The notes beneath the pieces were generated by a model. It worked only from the letters and a program-made list of their open reading frames with translations, was not told the DNA's origin and made no database searches. A stretch of DNA of 44,630 bases, taken from assembly GCA_046541515.1 (NCBI GenBank), contig JBKHDD010000022.1, positions 1 through 44,630 of the forward strand. The letters are read 5' to 3'. Both the position numbers and the translations under genes were made by a program. Shown here one piece after another: positions 25,494-34,450 of this stretch. The number at the start of each line of letters is the position of its first letter. The stretch's first letter is position 1. The DNA comes from CAYFVR01 sp046541515. Lineage in GTDB: Bacteria > Desulfobacterota > Desulfobacteria > Desulfobacterales > Desulfococcaceae.

Positions 25494-25955
25494 ATGGAAG
25501 TGAAGAAGATTCTCTGGCCGACCGATTTTTCCCAGAACGCGGAGGTGGCGTTGCCCCAGGTGAAGTCGATGACCGAAAAGTACGGCGCGGAAATCCATGT
25601 GCTCTACGTGATCGAGGACACCGCCCACCACGAGCCCTGGTACGGCGTGTTCGACGAGGAGCATGTTCAAAAGCTGATGGACCATGCCAAGCGAAAGGCG
25701 GAGGAGCGTCTGCAACAGATTTGTTCCAAATATTTGGAAGGTTGTCCGCTCTACATTCGTCACATCGCGGTGGGCGATCCGGCGGAAGAGATTCTTTCCT
25801 TTATCGACAAGGAACAGGTGGATTTGGTGATTATGGCCACCCGGGGCGAGAAGCCCAGCTTTCCCTTCGGCAGCGTGGCGGAGAAAGTGGTCAAGCACTC
25901 CCCAGTGCCCGTGACCACGGTGCCGGCGCCCAAAAAGGAGGAAGAGGCGGCCTAA
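25494..25955 (+). CDS. Universal stress protein, UspA family
   Basis: 153 residues, one Usp domain, cytoplasmic. It opens with KKILWPTDFSQNAEVAL and includes IHVLYVIED and VDLVIMATRGEK. The nucleotide-binding signature normally reads G-2X-G-9X-G-S/T. Here ATRGEKPSFPFGSVAEKV keeps the final GSVAEKV but lacks the usual HGR spacing, so ATP binding is uncertain. Expected role: stress survival, often through nucleotide-dependent dimers. The SD AAAGGGG precedes the ATG. It ends in a charged KKEEEAA tail and is convergent with the SlyD-like gene 40 bases away. Confidence 0.9.
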   Translation: MEVKKILWPTDFSQNAEVALPQVKSMTEKYGAEIHVLYVIEDTAHHEPWYGVFDEEHVQKLMDHAKRKAEERLQQICSKYLEGCPLYIRHIAVGDPAEEILSFIDKEQVDLVIMATRGEKPSFPFGSVAEKVVKHSPVPVTTVPAPKKEEEAA

Positions 25956-25995
25956 ACGTCCGACTCCGACGGCGGGGCGCTGGGGTCGATCCTCC

Positions 25996-26394
25996 TCAGT
26001 GTCCGCCGCAACCGCACCCACACCCGCCGCCGCAATCATGAACCTGGGCGGCCATGGCGCGGATCATTTCCCGGCCGTCGGGTTTGGTGATTTCCTGGAT
26101 GTCCACGGAAACCCTCAGATGATCGGCGTCTTTCGGGAGCGGGGGCGGCGTGACCGGAAGCGGGCCGAAAAAATCGGGCAGGTCCGACCGATTGATTGCG
26201 GCCGAAACGGTTTCGCCGGCCTGGCGGCCCATCAGCAGCTGTTCAAAGGGCGCCATCCCGGAAGCCCCGAGGCCCACGATCAGTTTTTGGGGAAAGGTTT
26301 CCGACCCTGGGTCGTTCTCGTTTTCTCCCGTCACCCGAAGAGAGAACGTCACTTGGGCGAGGGGTTCGATTTCTCGAAGCTTTTCTTTCGCCAT
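25996..26394 (-). CDS. FKBP/SlyD-like protein with Cys/His-rich C-terminal tail
   Basis: 132 residues. The core resembles short FKBP-type prolyl isomerases of the SlyD class: REIEPLAQVTFSLRV as first strand, then LIVGLGASGMAPFEQLLMGR, matching the SlyD GLExALxG pattern. The usual metal-binding tail of SlyD is represented here by a very short CGGGCGCGCGGH ending with four Cys and a terminal His after HDC. SlyD proteins fold clients and deliver nickel to hydrogenase. The core here is shorter and the insert-in-flap domain is not obvious, so isomerase activity is unproven while metal binding looks likely. AAGGAAAG precedes the ATG. Confidence 0.6.
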   Translation of the reverse strand: MAKEKLREIEPLAQVTFSLRVTGENENDPGSETFPQKLIVGLGASGMAPFEQLLMGRQAGETVSAAINRSDLPDFFGPLPVTPPPLPKDADHLRVSVDIQEITKPDGREMIRAMAAQVHDCGGGCGCGCGGH

Positions 26395-26592
26395 AACCGC
26401 TTTCCTTTTTGTTGTTTCGCGGACGATTCAACGCCCGCTGGACGGTTGTCCTTCCGCCCGGGCGTGGGATTCAAGGCGTCCATCCCCGAGCCGCCGGCAA
26501 CTCCTTTTTAAAAAAAAGAGCGGCCGATGGACGATTCCGGGGCGGGTGGAATCGGAAGTCAAGAATGATTTGGCGCGGGAAACCCGGCGGTT

Positions 26593-27066
26593 TCAGCCGG
26601 GCACATCCGCCCGGGATTCCACTTCCTTGATTCGGCTCCAGAGCCGATCCGCGTCCTCCGCGCCAAAAACGCCTTTCAAGAAGCCGGGTTTTTTGCAGAG
26701 GCCGGAGATGGCCGCCAGCGCCCGGAGATGAAGCGTGGTTTCGTTTTCGGGAACCAGCAGCCCGAACACCACGCTCACGGGTTGACCGTCCAGAGCGTCG
26801 AAGGGTATCGGGTTCCGAGGGCGGACAAGAAGAAGGCAAAGCTGTTCCACCGCCGGCGTCAAGGCGTGCGGAATGCCCAGCCCGCCGCCAATGCCCGTGC
26901 TCATCATCATTTCTCGCTTGGCCAGCGCATCGTACACTTCCGCGGAATCCGAAGCCAGGTCGAGCTGTTCAAGGCGCCGGGCGATATAACGCAACACATC
27001 GTCCTTCGCGTCTACGGGAACGTCGAGAAGAATCTGGGCGGGGGGTAAGATTGCGGAAATTTTCAT
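26593..27066 (-). CDS. PTS EIIA-type protein (PtsN/EIIA-Fru-like)
   Basis: 157 residues, single PTS_EIIA type-2 domain. The active-site His lies in STGIGGGLGIPHALTP, the standard phosphorylated motif. PIPFDALDGQPVSVVFGLLV and HLRALAAISGL match the rest of the fold. No membrane EIIBC partner is nearby, so a regulatory (PtsN-like) role rather than sugar transport is more likely. A palindrome GTTACCTGTAAC lies 4-15 bases upstream of the ATG and includes the AGG of the ribosome-binding site. A CCCGGC/GCCGGG stem spans its stop codon. Confidence 0.87.
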   Translation of the reverse strand: MKISAILPPAQILLDVPVDAKDDVLRYIARRLEQLDLASDSAEVYDALAKREMMMSTGIGGGLGIPHALTPAVEQLCLLLVRPRNPIPFDALDGQPVSVVFGLLVPENETTLHLRALAAISGLCKKPGFLKGVFGAEDADRLWSRIKEVESRADVPG

Positions 27067-27069
27067 AAC

Positions 27070-27081
27070 GTTACCTGTAAC
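27070..27081. promoter_or_regulatory. Palindrome at the ribosome-binding site of the EIIA gene
   Basis: GTTACCTGTAAC is a 5-2-5 inverted repeat three bases from the EIIA start codon. It could be a repressor operator or a small hairpin that hides the AGG of the ribosome-binding site. Confidence 0.35.
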
Positions 27082-27219
27082 AGCCCGCCCGCGGCATCGT
27101 CAATATTTTTCACGCGTCATCCTCCCTCCGCCAAAAATTGGCCGGTTCGCCGGGGGATTTCCACCCAAGCGCATGAGGTTTTGGCTAAAATTCTCGGTCC
27201 GTTGCCTGGAGGTTATTCC

Positions 27220-27975
27220 ATGTACGCCCTCTTTTTTCGCGTCACGGCTTGGTCCCGGATGATTGCGGCTATTTTGATTCTTCTTTTCGGCGCCCGCCTT
27301 TCCTCCGCAGCGGCCATGGATTTCGGCGCCGCCCGGGATGAAATGGTGAAGGAGCAGATCGCGGCCCGGGACATTTCGGACCCCGGGGTCATCGAGGCCA
27401 TGACAACCGTGCCTCGCCATCGATTCGTCCCCGAACCCCTCCGAAACAAAGCCTACCGAGATTCGCCCCTGCCCATCGGAGAGGGGCAGACCATCTCCCA
27501 GCCCTACATCGTGGCGCTGATGACCCAGAGCCTGGGGCTTTCGGGGGATGAACGCGTATTGGAAGTGGGTACCGGCTCCGGCTACCAGGCCGCCGTGCTG
27601 ACGGAGGTGGCCCGGAAAGTCTATACCATCGAGATCAAGCCGTCGCTTCACCGCACCGCCTCGGCCCGCTTCCAGGAAATGGGGTTGGATTCGGCCGTCG
27701 CCGCTCGGGAGGGAGACGGCTATTTCGGCTGGCCCGAGGCGGCGCCGTTCGACGCCATGATGATCACCGCGGCGGTGGACCACATTCCACCGCCGCTGCT
27801 GGACCAGCTTCGGGACGGCGGAAAGCTGGTGCTCCCCCTGGGCAATCCCTTCAGCTACCAAAATCTGGTTCTGGTGACCAAGTCCGGCGGCGATTACACG
27901 GTTCGCCAAATCACCGGCGTCCTTTTCGTGCCCATGACCGGCCAGGCCCTGGAGGGGCGGAATCCCGGGGATTGA
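27220..27975 (+). CDS. pcm: Protein-L-isoaspartate O-methyltransferase, exported form
   Basis: 251 residues from ATG 27220, which follows GGAGG. The enzyme methylates isoaspartyl residues so that they can revert to aspartate. Seen: GEGQTISQP (87-95), EVGTGSGYQ (115-123), YTIEIKPSLH, then FDAMMITAAVDHIPPPLLDQL. Unlike cytosolic Pcm it carries an N-terminal hydrophobic segment (MIAAILILLFGARLSSAAA), which looks like a signal peptide, so it may act in the periplasm. SAM supply there would be a puzzle, so the segment may instead be an anchor with the domain on the cytoplasmic side. The next gene starts 13 bases later. Confidence 0.9.
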   Translation: MYALFFRVTAWSRMIAAILILLFGARLSSAAAMDFGAARDEMVKEQIAARDISDPGVIEAMTTVPRHRFVPEPLRNKAYRDSPLPIGEGQTISQPYIVALMTQSLGLSGDERVLEVGTGSGYQAAVLTEVARKVYTIEIKPSLHRTASARFQEMGLDSAVAAREGDGYFGWPEAAPFDAMMITAAVDHIPPPLLDQLRDGGKLVLPLGNPFSYQNLVLVTKSGGDYTVRQITGVLFVPMTGQALEGRNPGD

Positions 27976-27988
27976 ACGGGGAACCCCC

Positions 27989-30367
27989 ATGGACGGCGGA
28001 AGCGGACGCATCGCCGCGGTCTTCTGGCTCTCCCTCTCCGCGCTGGCGCTGGAAGTGCTGCTGGCCCGGCTCTTTTCCCTCGGCCAGTGGCATCACTTGG
28101 GCTTCATGGTGCTCAGCATCGCCCTGTTCGGTTTCGGGGCCAGTGGAACTCTCCTGAGCCTGCGGGAAAGAAGCGCCCCGGGTTGGGAACGGCGGAATTC
28201 CGGTCCGGCGGGGCTCTTCAATCTGGTGCTGGCCTTTTCGGCCACCGCGCTCTTGGCCGGGGTCGGGCTCGGCAGCCTTCCGCTGGATTATTTCCGTCTT
28301 CCCCTGGAACCGGTCCAAGCGGTTTACCTCGGCGCGGCCTACCTGCTCCTGGCGCTTCCCTTCGGTTTCGCCGGCGCGTCCATCTCCCTGGCCTATGCCG
28401 CCGCTCCCGGGAAATCCGGGGCCATCTACTTCGCCAACATGGGCGGCTCCGCACTGGGCGCCGCGCTTCCCGCCCTGGGCCTCCCTTGGCTGGACGAAGG
28501 GCGGCTGGCGGTTCTTGCGGGACTGTTGCCCATGGGGCTCCTGCCCTTCTGGCTGGCCCGGTTGGATGAAAAACGCCCCCGCGTCCTTGCCGCAGTCGGA
28601 ATCGCCGTCGCCGCCTTGTTTCTCCTGTCCCCGTTCGGGGGGAAATGGGTCCAGGTTCGCCCCTCCCCCTACAAAGCCCTTCCCCAAACGCTCCAATTCC
28701 CCCAAACCCGGATCGTCGGCCATCATGGCGGCATTCGCGGCCGGGTGGATCGGGTGGAAAGCCCGTACCTTCGGTTCGCGCCGGGCCTCAGTCTGCAATA
28801 CGCCCGCCCGGTTTCCACGGCGGCCGCGCTGTATCGAGACGCCGAGCGTCCCGTCCATCTCTACCCGCCCGGGGAAACGGAATTTACCCGGTACACGCTG
28901 GCCTGGGCCGGGTATCTTGCCTCGGAGCGACCCGATTCGGCGTTCCTGGTGGTCCGGGGCGGCGGCGTTTCGGTGCCAACGGCGCTGGCCGCCGGAGCCG
29001 ATCCGCCCCGGACGGTGACGGATCATCCGGAAATCGCCCGGGCGCTGTCAAATCATTATGGATGGCCGGTCCGCTCCGGCGTTCCCCGCGCCCTTCTCCG
29101 ACGAAGCGATGACCGGTTTGGCGTAATCCACCTGGAAAATTGGGGTCCCTCCATCCCCGGCGCGGGGGCGCTGGAACATAACGACGACGCCACCGCGGAG
29201 GCCATGCGGCTTTACCTGCGTCGCCTGCTGCCCGGCGGGGCGCTGATTCTCAACCGACGGCTCCTGCTGCCGCCGTCGGACCTGGTCCGCCATTTCGCCA
29301 CCGCCTGGGAAGCCTTGCGCGCGGAGGGCGCGGTCGAACCGGGCCGACACATCGCGGTCCTCCGGAGCTGGGATGTCTACGTTCTGCTGGTCTCGCCAAC
29401 GCCGTTGGCGGAACGGGCGGCGGCATTGCGCCAATTCGCGCGGGACCGAAATTTCGACCTGGTTCATCTTGTGGGAATGGACCGGTCCGAGGCCAACCGG
29501 TTCAACCGGTATGACGCGCCGTTTTACTTCGACGCGCTGGCGGCCTTCCAATCGGCGGCCCGGGCCGGAAAGGCCCAGGCGTTCTTTGCGGACAATCCGC
29601 TGGATCTGGCCCCCCGCCATGACGATCGGCCCTATCCCGGCCGGTTTATGAAATGGTTCCGGTTGCCGGAATTGTACCGCGCCACCGGCGAGCGGTTTTA
29701 TACGCTGATGATGTCCGGCGAGCTGGTGGTGCTGGTGGTTTTGGCGGAATCGTTCCTGGTGGCCCTGGTCTTGCTGCTTCCGCCGCTGATCGGGCTCCGG
29801 GGGCGACGGGGAAAGGCCGCTTCGACGCGAACGCTCTATTTTCTGGCGGTGGGGGCCGGGTTTATGCTGGCGGAAATGTTTTTCATCAAGGCCCTTACCG
29901 CGTTGTTCGCCGATCCGGTGGTCAGTTTCGCGGCCGTGCTGGCGTCGGTCATGGTCGCCTCCGGCACCGGGGGATTTCTCTCTCGCCGCTGGTCGGCGCG
30001 GCCGCTGGCCGGAAGTCTGGCCCTGCTCACGATCGCGCTTCTCGTGGCCGCCGCGGCGTTGGGGCCCCTGATCCAATGGGCCATCGGACTGTCGCCCGCC
30101 CTGCGGACCGTTTTCGGTCTGGTCCTGCCGGTACCCTTCGGGCTGTTGATGGGCGTTCCCTTCGCGGCGGGCATGCGGCTGCTGTCGCCCTCCCCGGGGG
30201 ACCGGGCCGTGGCCTGGGCGGCCAACGGATGCACCTCCGTCCTCGCCTCGGTGGTCGCGGCGGAAGTGGCCCTGGTCGTCGGCATTTCGGCCCTGGGTTG
30301 GACGGCCGCCGCCGCGTATGGGGTCGCCTTGCTTTCCGGGTTCCGGGCCTGGCGCGCCGGAGAATGA
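27989..30367 (+). CDS. Spermidine-synthase-like multi-pass membrane protein
   Basis: 792 residues. About seven hydrophobic spans come first (to about residue 210). A soluble region follows (about 215-570) with a remnant Rossmann pattern: FLVVRGGGVSVPTALAAGA, which corresponds to the SAM-type glycine loop of aminopropyl- and methyltransferases, and ALEHNDDATAEAMRLYLRRL. Six or so more hydrophobic spans run to the end. The architecture matches large membrane proteins annotated as spermidine-synthase-like. No clear polyamine-binding Asp pair or complete SAM motif is visible, so true spermidine synthesis is doubtful. It directly follows the exported isoaspartyl methyltransferase and is probably co-transcribed. 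Function unknown. Confidence 0.65.
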   Translation: MDGGSGRIAAVFWLSLSALALEVLLARLFSLGQWHHLGFMVLSIALFGFGASGTLLSLRERSAPGWERRNSGPAGLFNLVLAFSATALLAGVGLGSLPLDYFRLPLEPVQAVYLGAAYLLLALPFGFAGASISLAYAAAPGKSGAIYFANMGGSALGAALPALGLPWLDEGRLAVLAGLLPMGLLPFWLARLDEKRPRVLAAVGIAVAALFLLSPFGGKWVQVRPSPYKALPQTLQFPQTRIVGHHGGIRGRVDRVESPYLRFAPGLSLQYARPVSTAAALYRDAERPVHLYPPGETEFTRYTLAWAGYLASERPDSAFLVVRGGGVSVPTALAAGADPPRTVTDHPEIARALSNHYGWPVRSGVPRALLRRSDDRFGVIHLENWGPSIPGAGALEHNDDATAEAMRLYLRRLLPGGALILNRRLLLPPSDLVRHFATAWEALRAEGAVEPGRHIAVLRSWDVYVLLVSPTPLAERAAALRQFARDRNFDLVHLVGMDRSEANRFNRYDAPFYFDALAAFQSAARAGKAQAFFADNPLDLAPRHDDRPYPGRFMKWFRLPELYRATGERFYTLMMSGELVVLVVLAESFLVALVLLLPPLIGLRGRRGKAASTRTLYFLAVGAGFMLAEMFFIKALTALFADPVVSFAAVLASVMVASGTGGFLSRRWSARPLAGSLALLTIALLVAAAALGPLIQWAIGLSPALRTVFGLVLPVPFGLLMGVPFAAGMRLLSPSPGDRAVAWAANGCTSVLASVVAAEVALVVGISALGWTAAAAYGVALLSGFRAWRAGE

Positions 30368-30609
30368 CCGGTTCCGCGTGGGCGTTTCGCGGTCCGTTGG
30401 ATTCCGGAGCTTGCCCCCGGCACTTTTTCCTATCGGGCCGGACGATGATGGCAATGGGAACATCGCCCGCCGGCGGCCGTTTTTATTAGAGCTTGATTGT
30501 TTCCGGATTTTTGGGTTGACGGCGCGCAGGTTTTTCGAAAAGAGTTCCCCGGCGTCGGTTTCCGGCGCGCGAGACCCTTTTCACGTTCTTTTACTTCGAG
30601 GTGTTCGCC

Positions 30610-32532
30610 ATGAAATCTGGACCCTTTCAACTTGGCTTGACCAGCCGATTCGCCCTGCCGACCCTTGTTCTGGTTTCGCTGGGCATGCTGGTCTCAACCG
30701 GGATTTCCTATCATAAAAGTCGAGAGGCCCTCACCATGGCCATTGACCAGCAATTGGTCCAGATGGTGGAAAAGGCCCGGCGGAACGCCCGAGATTGGCT
30801 GGCCGAACGACAAAGCGATTTGGAAAACTGGAGTTACGGGGAGGCGATCGTCGGGTATCTGCGAAATCCCGGCGAGGAAGACGCCGCCGATCTGGAGCGC
30901 CGGTTTACCCGCTGGGTGAAAGACAATCCGGTGTATGAAACCATCTCCCTGGCCGACATGACCGGGCGATTGCGGGTTTCCGACGCCGGCTCCGGGGCGA
31001 GGAACCGGAACCTCGCCGTTTCGGATCGGCCCTATTTCCAGGCCGCCATGGCGGGAAGCGCGGCCGTTTCCGACGCCATCGAAAGTCGGGTGACCGGGCG
31101 GCCCATAATCGTGGTCGCCGTGCCGGTGTCGTCCGGCGGCGAGACCCTGGGGGCGTTGCTCGGGGCGGTGGACCTCGGCCGGTTCAGCGCCGATTTCGTT
31201 CCCAATTACCGGGTCGGCACCGGTGGGTACGGCTTTATCATCAACAAAGAGGGGCTGGTGTTGGCCCATCCCAACCCGGAGCGCGTCCTGCAAGAAAACC
31301 TGACGGAACACGCTTTCGGCCGGCGGATGGCTCGGATGGAAGAAGGGCTGATCACCTACGCCTTCGCGGAAAACGAAAAACGGGTCGCCTTCGCCGCCCT
31401 GGAGGAACCGCCCTGGATTCTGGCCGTTTCCGCAGATGCCGACGATATCCATGAACCCGTCAGGCGGATCGGCATTTGGCAGATTGCCACTTCGGCGGCG
31501 GCCATTCTCCTCTGCTGGATCCTCATCGTCTGGGTGGCCCGGACGGTCGCGCGGCCGGTTGGCGCCATTATCGAAGGATTGCGGGAGGGCATCGCGGGCA
31601 TGGAATCCGCCTCCGCCCAGATGGCCGCCGTGAGCCATTCCCTTGCCGAAGTGGCGGCCCACCAGGCCGCCACCCTGGAGGAAACCAGCTCCTCTTTGGC
31701 GGAGATGGCCGCCATGACGCGACGGAACGCCGAAAACGCCTCCGAGGCCGACCGGATGATGGACGCCGCTGGCGAGGCCGTGGCGGGGGCCAACCGGGCC
31801 ATGGATCGGCTGACCGTTTCCATGGGGGAGATCGGCCAGGCCGGCGAGGAAACCTCGCGCATCGTGAAGGACATCGACGAGATCGCCTTTCAGACCAATC
31901 TGCTGGCCCTCAACGCGGCGGTGGAGGCGGCCCGCGCCGGGGAAAGCGGGGCCGGATTCGCCGTGGTGGCCGAGGAGGTGCGGAACCTGGCCATTCGGGC
32001 GGCGGAGGCGGCCAAAAATACCGCCGCCCTGATCGACGGGACCGTTCGGAAACTGTCCGAGGGCAACCAAATGGTGGAACACGCCAACCAGGTGTTTGGA
32101 GAACTGGCCCGGACCGCCGCCTCGGTGGGCGAACTGGTGGGAGAGATCGCCCAATCCTCGGACGAACAGGCCAAGGGAATTGATCAGATCAGCCGGGCCA
32201 TGAGCGACACGGACCAGTTGGTTCAGAAAAACGCCGCGGACGCCGAGGAATCCTCCGCGTCCGCCGGCCAGATTCGCGACGAGGCCGGACGGATGCGCCG
32301 GCTGGTCCGGGAGCTTTACGAAATGGTGCAGGGACAGGTTCGGCGTGGGGACGAAACTTTCCGGGCAACCGGGGTTTCCGCCGCGAGGAATGGAAGTGGA
32401 TCGTCGGGGTCCCAACGGGTCGCCGCCCGGGCGGGGAGGGCCGTCGATCGGTCCAATCGACGGGATGGATCCCGGGAAATCGGACCGGAAGAGCGGCTTC
32501 CGCTCGATGAATCGGATTTTGAGGGCTTTTGA
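30610..32532 (+). CDS. Methyl-accepting chemotaxis protein with Cache sensor
   Basis: 640 residues from ATG 30610 (GAGGTG upstream; a GTG nine bases earlier is less well placed). TM1 lies at about 14-34. A periplasmic dCache-type sensor follows to about 280 (SDRPYFQAAMAG, VAVPVSSGGETLGALLGAVDL, GTGGYGFIINKEG), with TM2 near 285-310. The cytoplasmic coiled coil includes the conserved hairpin DEIAFQTNLLALNAAVEAAR and FAVVAEEVRNLA. No clear HAMP domain follows TM2, only a short linker with RPVGAIIEGLREG, a pattern I associate with Desulfobacterota receptors. The C-terminal 70 residues are low complexity. No che genes are nearby, so it is an orphan receptor. Confidence 0.93.
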   Translation: MKSGPFQLGLTSRFALPTLVLVSLGMLVSTGISYHKSREALTMAIDQQLVQMVEKARRNARDWLAERQSDLENWSYGEAIVGYLRNPGEEDAADLERRFTRWVKDNPVYETISLADMTGRLRVSDAGSGARNRNLAVSDRPYFQAAMAGSAAVSDAIESRVTGRPIIVVAVPVSSGGETLGALLGAVDLGRFSADFVPNYRVGTGGYGFIINKEGLVLAHPNPERVLQENLTEHAFGRRMARMEEGLITYAFAENEKRVAFAALEEPPWILAVSADADDIHEPVRRIGIWQIATSAAAILLCWILIVWVARTVARPVGAIIEGLREGIAGMESASAQMAAVSHSLAEVAAHQAATLEETSSSLAEMAAMTRRNAENASEADRMMDAAGEAVAGANRAMDRLTVSMGEIGQAGEETSRIVKDIDEIAFQTNLLALNAAVEAARAGESGAGFAVVAEEVRNLAIRAAEAAKNTAALIDGTVRKLSEGNQMVEHANQVFGELARTAASVGELVGEIAQSSDEQAKGIDQISRAMSDTDQLVQKNAADAEESSASAGQIRDEAGRMRRLVRELYEMVQGQVRRGDETFRATGVSAARNGSGSSGSQRVAARAGRAVDRSNRRDGSREIGPEERLPLDESDFEGF

Positions 32533-32598
32533 GTGGGAAAAGTTGCCCACGCGCCGGAATTATCGCAAAGAATCCCGCAAACCCAAAGGAGAATGCGC

Positions 32599-33045
32599 AT
32601 GATGCGAAATTTGCTCGCGGCCTTCCCGGTCGTGATTGACATTCCCGTGGCATGGGGGGAAATGGACGCCTTCGGCCATGTGAACAATATCATTTATTTT
32701 CGATATTTCGAAAGCGCGCGGATCGCCTATTTCGATCATGTGGGGTACGAGGCGCTGATGGAGGAGGAAGGTCTTGGCCCCATTTTGGCCGCCACCTCCT
32801 GTCGGTATCGGGTGCCGCTGACCTTTCCCGACACCGTTTCGGTGGGGGCGCGGGTGGCCTCGGTGGATACCGACCGGTTCCGGATGGAATATCGCGTGGT
32901 CAGCCACAAGCACCAGAAGCTGGCGGCGGAAGGCGACGGGGACGTGGTCTCCTACAATTACCGCGAAGGGGCCAAAGCCCCGCTTCCGGACGCCGTTCGG
33001 TTGCGGATCGAGGCCATCGAAAGCGGGGTCGGGGAGGCGGAGTAG
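32599..33045 (+). CDS. Acyl-CoA thioesterase, 4HBT hotdog family
   Basis: 148 residues. The 4-hydroxybenzoyl-CoA/FadM/YbgC-type signature is present: WGEMDAFGHVNNIIYFRYFE. The Asp in MDAFGHVNN is the usual catalytic residue. CRYRVPLTFPDTVSVGARV follows as the central strand. Likely hydrolyses short- or medium-chain acyl-CoA in the cytoplasm. Three ATGs are close together (32593, 32599, 32602); 32599 lies seven bases after AAGGAG and was preferred. It follows the chemoreceptor by 66 bases with its own SD. Confidence 0.85.
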   Translation: MMRNLLAAFPVVIDIPVAWGEMDAFGHVNNIIYFRYFESARIAYFDHVGYEALMEEEGLGPILAATSCRYRVPLTFPDTVSVGARVASVDTDRFRMEYRVVSHKHQKLAAEGDGDVVSYNYREGAKAPLPDAVRLRIEAIESGVGEAE

Positions 33046-33159
33046 GGATTCCGGTTTCCGGGTTGGGGATGAGAACGTCTCCAACCTGGAAACGGTTTTT
33101 CCGGGATACCCATTCCCGCAATTCACCACCCCTTGCGCCGCCGATAAAGAGGAGAGTCG

Positions 33160-34415
33160 ATGACGCCGGCCGATTTGAAGGATTTTTGGGGATTCGTGGT
33201 GGACGTCTGGGTCAACGGCCTGTATGGCGTGGACATCGGCCGGCACATCACGGCGATCGGGGTTTTCCTTTTTTCCTTCCGCTGCGTCGGCTCTTTGCCC
33301 GATTGGTTTTCTGCCGGCCGCGTCGCTACACGGAAAAGACCACCCACAAGTTCGACAATCGGCTGGTTTCCGCTCTGGAACCGCCCATCCGGTTCGTCCC
33401 CATCGTCATGGGCGTCTTCTTTGCCACGCAGCATTTGGCTCTGGACGGCATCGGGGGGACTTTTTTGTACAAGGTCAACCGGTCCCTGGCGGTTTTCGCG
33501 ATTTCCTAGGCGCTCTTCGCGGCCATCGATCCGCTGAGCTTCTGGGTCCGCCGCCTGGAGCGAGTGTTTACGCCATCCCTGGTGGAATGGCTCATCAAGG
33601 CGACCAAGGCGGCCTTCTGCTTCATCGGCGCCGCCACCATTCTGGAGGTCTGGGGCATTCAGGTGGGTCCCATCATCGCCGGAATGGGGCTGCTGGGCGT
33701 GGCGGTGGCCCTTGGCGCCCAGGATTTGTTCAAGAACCTGATTTCGGGGATTTTGATCCTGTCCGAGCGGTGGTTCCAGCGGGGCGACTGGATTCGGGTG
33801 GATGGCGTGGTGGAAGGCGCCGTGGAGTCGATCGGCTTTCGCTCCACCCTGGTGCGGCGATTCGACTACGCGCCGGTCTACGTGCCCAACGCCAAGCTGT
33901 CGGACAGTTTGGTGATCAATTTCAGCAAGATGACCCATCGGCGAATTTACTGGAAAGTGGGCATCCGCTACGGCGCGACGGTGGACCAGCTCCGGGAGAT
34001 TCGCGACGGGATCGCCGATTATTTGAACGAAAACCCCGATATCGTAAAACCGCCCTTCGGCGAGCTGTTCGTCTGCGTGGACGGTTTCGGGGAATCCTCC
34101 ATCGATTTGATGGTCTATTGCTTCACCCGGACCACGGCCTGGGGCCAGTGGCTGACCATCAAGGAGGCGCTGGCGTTTCGGATCAAGGAGATCGTCTTCG
34201 CCGCCGGCGCGGATTTCGCCCTGCCCAGCCGTTCTCTGTACGTGGAGACAATGCCGCGTGGACCGGCGGAGCGAATGCCGATGGCGGGGGCGAGAGAGAA
34301 CCGGGAAAATTCGGGGGAATCAGAACGTTCGGAGGCGAATTCTTTCAGGCCGGCCCGGGAGATCGAAAGCCCGTTTTCCGGGTCGCCTTCTGGGGAGGGG
34401 GAAAGCGGGGCATGA
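33160..34415 (+). pseudogene. mscS: Mechanosensitive channel MscS, broken by frameshift and amber codon
   Basis: The N-terminus starts at ATG 33160 (VDIGRHITAIGVFLF) and continues in another frame after the T run at 33269-33274 (LPLRRLFARLVFCRPRRY). One missing T would explain the shift. The second frame then meets TAG at 33507-33509 (FAIS-stop-ALFAAIDPLSFW), where a single G-to-A change from TGG would suffice. Beyond it the channel domain is intact: GLLGVAVALGAQDLFKNLIS pore helix, WIRVDGVVEGAVESIGFRST beta domain and YVPNAKLSDS. The C-terminal 55 residues are low complexity. GTG 33564 is a possible restart, but it would omit the first TM helices. Two lesions make decay more likely than a single sequencing error. 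Confidence 0.8.
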
Positions 34416-34450
34416 GAGAATTCATACGGGGCAGTTTAAAATTAGCCCAA

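Noticed and set aside
33507..33509. TAG read as pyrrolysine in MscS
   Set aside because: MscS has no known pyrrolysine, a frameshift lies close by, and no pyl gene is in the window; pseudogene decay is simpler.
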